Of a DNA stretch of 64,000 nt, positions 60,301 through 64,000 are shown piece after piece. A program made the translations under genes and the position numbers. Every line of letters begins with the position of its first letter. Position 1 is the stretch's first letter. The notes beneath the pieces were generated by a model. That model had not been told where the DNA came from. It ran no database searches and saw nothing but the letters and a program-made list of their open reading frames with translations. Source of the DNA: Onthophagus taurus (taxonomy: Eukaryota > Arthropoda > Insecta > Coleoptera > Scarabaeidae); the NCBI RefSeq assembly GCF_036711975.1, contig NC_091966.1:35161501-35225500 (forward strand), given 5' to 3'.

Positions 60301-61533
60301 ACAGATATGTTAACATTATTATTTAGCATGTTCTGGTAAAATCAATAGTTACTTTTTGATCTAATCAAATTTTGTAAGTAGTTGGAAGAGAACAGTTTGA
60401 GCCTCTAAGAGATATAAATATTGTAGATGAAATGAGAGGTATAAAATACGATGGCGTATGAAGAATTGATGCCATTGTAAGTTTATTAAATGATGTGCAT
60501 GATCATCTGATTAACTCATGATCTTTTGCATTATGTCTTTATTTCTCAAAATCGATAATGCACACTATAATCAATACGATACATGTAGAAGCACCAAACG
60601 TATCTGGAGATAAATAAGACCCCTCCACTTTATATCCCCACCCAACATATATAGAGAGTTAGGAAGCGTTAAAAAGACGTTCGTTTAATATTTGATTAGC
60701 CTTCGTATTAAAGTCACAGAGTAGGGACCAATCATGAAAGTATGTGTGGTACAGATTAGTTGTTATAGAAAAGAGTACTGGATGTTAAATTATACTTAAA
60801 ACAATATCAAAAAAACAATACTCAAGCATTTTAGGACATGTCGCAGACAACACCACAACTGCTTGATATTTGAACGGTTATCTAAACTAAACATAGCAAG
60901 GCGTTGCAAAATGGGGATTAAGATATCCAAGATGCTAATCTTGTAAAATATAACGGCGGTTTTGTCGTTTGATCTTAGGTTTTATCGAAAAGATCAAATC
61001 TAATATAAATCAAAACCAACTGTCTACAATCTATGAAAATAAAAATCTATGTTATATCATTAATTTGAAGAATTTATCTTTAATAGTCTTGAGAATATTT
61101 CAGAAGACTCTGAAACATTCGATATGTTACGAAACTCATTCATCCAGTCTTGGAGAAAGTTAGATACATTTTGAGGTCAAAGAACTGCTATTACAATTAA
61201 GTTATTTTAATGTTAGTACATTTTATTACTTTTTTTTACGTTGAAAAATAAGGATGTTTGTTTTTAATAATACTCTTTTAGATTATTGTTGCTATACAAC
61301 ATTTTAGAAGCGTTATCATTACGCAATCATATTTTTTTTCCTCTCTTTATCTTTTGTACAACCAATTACATACAAATATATTAAAATTTGTTTAATATTC
61401 GACTCAATAATATTTTTTGATTATTTACCTAAATTATGATTTAACCCAATTGTATTAAAAATTTGTAATTGTATTAAAAATAATCACAAATTTTAAACAA
61501 TTTAAAAATAAAATCTTACTCACTTGGTGCCAT
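54307..61533 (-). CDS. SELENBP1: methanethiol oxidase / selenium-binding protein 1 (four exons, 475 aa)
   Basis: In this family, a copper-dependent cytosolic enzyme turns methanethiol, oxygen and water into formaldehyde, H2O2 and H2S. Exons on the minus strand: 61524-61533 (ATGGCACCAA), 59687-59841, 58422-59623 and 54307-54367; every phase fits. The start MAPTGPGYATPLDAM replaces the longer Cys-containing N-terminus of the human protein. C77-S-S-C80 (WNVCSSCHGC, with an extra Cys83) is the conserved Cys pair. Other family blocks: HTSHCLANGDIMIS, GYDFWYQPH, ISTEWGAP, PLEIRFLHDP, QGFVGCAL, YLSNWFHGDVRQYD, PQMLQLSLDGKRLYVTSS and LLAHEVRYPGGDCSSDIW. The product runs seven residues beyond the usual C-terminus. 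Intron 3 is ~4 kb and full of transposon debris. Poly(A) signal at 54206-54211. Confidence 0.95.
54847..55739 (+). mobile_element. hAT-family element with 8-bp target duplication
   Basis: The left end is cagtgatatgaatttgtaaa and the right end read backwards is cagtgatgtaaaattacggt. The flanking 8-mers gttacagg (54839-54846) and attacagg (55740-55747) differ at one base, the hallmark of hAT insertion. Subterminal repeats of taaattaccgtaa type are present. Inside is a fragment of hAT transposase. It sits in SELENBP1 intron 3, in reverse orientation to the gene. Confidence 0.85.
55261..55545 (+). pseudogene. hAT transposase C-terminal (dimerisation) fragment
   Basis: In one of two shifted frames it reads IWWKSFCCTTSLSKVATETL, then NCSPTTCTTERSFSEIFV and a stop. 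This is the hAT C-terminal block (LSKVA--LL--P-TSA-TERSFS). A frame shift separates it from the upstream part. Non-functional. Confidence 0.75.
55925..57065 (-). pseudogene. non-LTR retrotransposon RT remnant (Jockey-like)
   Basis: In order on the minus strand: FGKVLESLIYKPI, QHGFFAGRSVETNLLKYTNY, DSVYTDFSKPFNKVDY, then after a stop VSSGVPQGSIFGPSLFNIYI, then YTDDLK (catalytic YADD with Ala to Thr), then IRDLGVTIDSKLLFSEHI and a C-terminal segment ending SFRRGAL. At least three frame breaks. It lies in SELENBP1 intron 3, on the same strand as the gene. The clade assignment is by eye. Confidence 0.85.
57066..58421. other. SELENBP1 intron 3, proximal part
   Basis: No feature can be supported. 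The left end may be more of the non-LTR remnant. Two overlapping open frames at 57.7-58.0 kb on opposite strands show no family motif. Confidence 0.45.
59842..61523. other. SELENBP1 intron 1
   Basis: A 1.7-kb intron between the 10-nt first coding exon and exon 2. A small palindrome (ccttggaaaattttccaagg) lies near 60006-60025. No gene or transposon was recognised. Confidence 0.55.
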
Positions 61534-61977
61534 TTTAAAAAATAATTTCACAAAACAAACCTATAAAGACCAACTTTAGAAACCGACTGACTTTCTGTCG
61601 CAGTACGAAACGATGTAAATACATCTTAATACATCCATCTCTCTTCCTTTAAATTTCGGATTAAAAAATTGTTTCGATACTCGATTTTAATGAGATAATT
61701 CGAATTCATTATTTACTTAATGCTATGTCAAATATTGATCTACTTAAAAAATTAAACAAATAACTTTCTTATCTCGGCTATTTTAATTTATTCTTTATCA
61801 AGAACAATTTTCCATTTCATTTTTCAATGTGACTATAGTTAACCTTGAATTTTATTTGTGATGGATGGATGAATTGTGAAATTATATTCACTAAATTTGA
61901 ATAACATTAATTATTAATTAAGCGTTTTTTAAAGTACGTTTAAATATTATTAATTAACTCTATTTTAAAATACTGTT
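61534..61977. other. SELENBP1 promoter/5' UTR and SLC5 3' flank
   Basis: A spacer of only ~440 bp between SELENBP1 and the SLC5 gene, which is transcribed on the same strand. AT-rich with no specific site seen. The SLC5 3' UTR must lie here, close to or overlapping the SELENBP1 start region. Confidence 0.5.
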
Positions 61978-62705
61978 TTATTGTGTATTATCACATACAT
62001 CACGTAAAGCTACATCAATACTTTTATATTTTTCTTTTTTAACAATAGCCCATCTCATCCATGGCGTTATCAAATTTTCATCAACTTCTTCCTTTTCATT
62101 CTTCGTAATCCAACTTACAATCATTCCAACTATAATGACCGTTAATACTCCGATTAACGAATAATAATAATAAGTTATTTTGAATAAAAAGAAAACATCA
62201 TTTTGTACAAATTCTGTTTTTGTGTTTGTTAATGTTGTCGAATTTGTTATAATACAACCATCCGCTGATGTTGGTTTTGGGATGTATTTTATAAGACCTA
62301 TTGATTTATAGTAATATGATCCTATTACGATCCAAGATACGAAAATTAATGATGTTATCGATCCAGCTAAAGCACCCTAAAAAGTGAAAATTACATATTA
62401 GTAGAGGGGTTGAAAATTATTGGTTTGGATTTACTTTTGCGTTTGCTGAAGGAAAAAATAATCCTAAGATAAATAAACCAACTAATGATCCAGATGTAAT
62501 ACTTGAAAAGCTTATGGATAACGGTAAAAGTCCTCCTAATTTCTCAACAACAAAGACCATGAGAGTTCCAATTACTCCAATTATTACAACCAAAAGTTTT
62601 AAAATGTTACTAACTGTTTTATCTTTTATATCTTTTGGTGTAAACCTGGATATGAAATCTTGGTAGATCACTCCTGATAATGAATTCATTACTGCTGATA
62701 ATGTA
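61978..62705 (-). CDS. SLC5 sodium/solute symporter, last two exons (partial)
   Basis: Sodium-coupled monocarboxylate-type transporter of the plasma membrane (SLC5A8/12-like; insect members include the Drosophila rumpel/bumpel group). Exons seen: 62435-62705 and 61978-62376, phase 0 between them. They encode LSAVMNSLSGVIYQDFI (the family's small-residue helix), three or more hydrophobic helices (LLVVIIGVIGTLMVFVV, GSLVGLFILGLFF, LIFVSWIVIG, YSLIGVLTVIIVGMIVSWI), a glycosylatable loop with NSTT, and a cytoplasmic tail ending DVCDNTQ. Upstream exons lie beyond the window or were not found in 62.7-64.0 kb. The substrate cannot be told. Confidence 0.87.
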
Positions 62706-64000
62706 CTAAAAAAAATATAGAATATTTATTTTAATTAGTTGATTTAATATTTTATGAAAGGTAAAGATAAAGTTTAGTCATTTTGGTCAGCAAATAATTT
62801 TTGTAAGCAAGACTACGAAGTTTTTGTTTCAAATCAAAGCGATTGAGAATGCTGAAGTCAGGAAAAATGGTTGTGATTTGACGACATGTCCTGATCTTGT
62901 CTGTTTTGGGTAGTTTTATGTTGTAGTAATTTTTGCAAAAATTGCTGTTTTTGTGTCTTATAATAGGTGTTGAAGAATTACTTTTACAATTTACGTGCTG
63001 TTATGAATGTGTTTGAATTGTGGTAGAGTCAAATTCTTATACTTAATTGAAACAACTCATTCAAAACATTTTGGCAATATGTCGGCGTAGAGATGGGTTA
63101 GTGAAGCGATTATAAGAGCCTCCTCTTAGCGTCTCTGTTGAGAGAGGCAGTTAATGATGACGTACGGAATCTTGTGAGCCTTTGAGGTTGGAAGAAAGTA
63201 ACGTCGGACAAGGGTGAGATTTTGGCTATAATTAAAGTCAAGTCATAGTGGAAGAAGTATAATAAGTCTAGAATATTTTCCGAAAGTTCTAAATCAATCA
63301 GAGTAGTAGTCTAGTAGAGAGACCCTAATATCCTATGGTTTGCCTTTGATTGAAATCTCTACGTTGTGTCCCCTTTATTGATTTTGGTCCTTTGTAGGCT
63401 CTGTAATAATTTGGGAGTTATTTAATGGCTTTTGGAATAAAACTATACGAATCAGAAATTGACTCCTAATTGATCACATTTGGTCATAAAAGTTGTTCCA
63501 GAAGCTTCTCTCCGTAACATGGAATAGTCACGGTTTGGGACAGACGATAAAAATAGCTTTTGCACTCTTGCTAAAAACCAAGGTTTCTTGTGATAATGAA
63601 GCCTTTTCAAATTACAAAGCATTACGTTATTTGAAAGATCCTTGAGAATCAAAAAGCCCTTTAGAATTTCGAGATACCTCAACTTAGAATTAGCTCTAAC
63701 TCCTACGCTCGGTCATCATTGCATATCGAGATCTATGAACTTAGCTTCATGTTTGATCTGCTTTTATTTCGTTTGTATCATAAAAATCACAAAACGAATC
63801 ATCCCACTCGAACCAAAACCAATCCATTCCAAAGCAAATTAATGCATGAACAAATAATTTTAACAAAATCCAATCTTTAACTACAAAGCTAAGCTAAGCT
63901 AACTCAACCCAAATACAAAGGACTCCAATCCAATTGCAAAGCAACCGAAGCTAGCCGTGAAACAACATTGTCCAACTACGCAGAATGTTAACTGTAATGT
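62706..64000. other. SLC5 intron, nothing recognised
   Basis: Intronic sequence upstream of the penultimate exon. I found no exon that joins in phase to 62705 and no clear transposon. A minus-strand open frame at 63452-63682 has no known motif. Confidence 0.45.

Overview
The window looks like AT-rich nuclear DNA of an insect. The genes have introns with GT/AG borders, the protein families are those of insects (Ena/VASP, a CYP2-clan P450 with a membrane anchor, a sigma-class GST, SELENBP1/methanethiol oxidase, an SLC5 transporter), and the spacer is full of decayed transposons. A beetle is my best guess, but that is inference only.

Layout. 0-7 kb: the 3' end of a non-LTR element, a broken pogo/Tigger transposase, AT-rich spacer, a decayed Ty3/gypsy fragment and probably the 3' UTR of enabled. 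7.0-43.4 kb (minus strand): the gene enabled (ena), rebuilt from six coding exons whose splice phases all join (533 codons). Its start exon (ATG AG) lies at 43.36 kb, giving a first intron of about 28.5 kb. A 6-kb intron near the 3' end holds an intact intronless calaxin/EFCAB1-like gene. The large ena introns carry a Penelope-like element with a GIY-YIG domain, gypsy, Tc1, RTE-like and pogo-type remnants, palindromic TA-flanked elements, a ~190-bp tandem repeat, four arrays of a degenerate 21-bp minisatellite in two inverted pairs, several GC-richer islands and a 40-codon small ORF.

44-48 kb: minisatellite array D, a TIR-bounded pogo/Tigger element and a Tc1 remnant. 48.4-52.2 kb (plus): a complete four-exon cytochrome P450 (492 aa). 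53.1-53.9 kb (plus): a complete four-exon sigma GST (199 aa). 54.3-61.5 kb (minus): a complete four-exon SELENBP1/methanethiol oxidase (475 aa), whose last exon is cut off from the rest by a 4-kb intron containing a hAT element and a Jockey-type remnant. 62.0 kb to the window edge (minus): the last two exons of an SLC5 sodium/solute symporter.

Function. ena (actin elongation) and calaxin (ciliary/flagellar dynein regulation) are nested but probably unrelated in role. The P450, GST and methanethiol oxidase are neighbours that all act in xenobiotic, redox or sulfur metabolism; the sequence gives no proof that they are co-regulated. I found no clear new biochemical system. The best leads are the 40-codon ORF, the inverted minisatellite arrays on either side of the ena start exon, and the 2.8-kb TA-flanked element carrying two unrelated tandem repeats.
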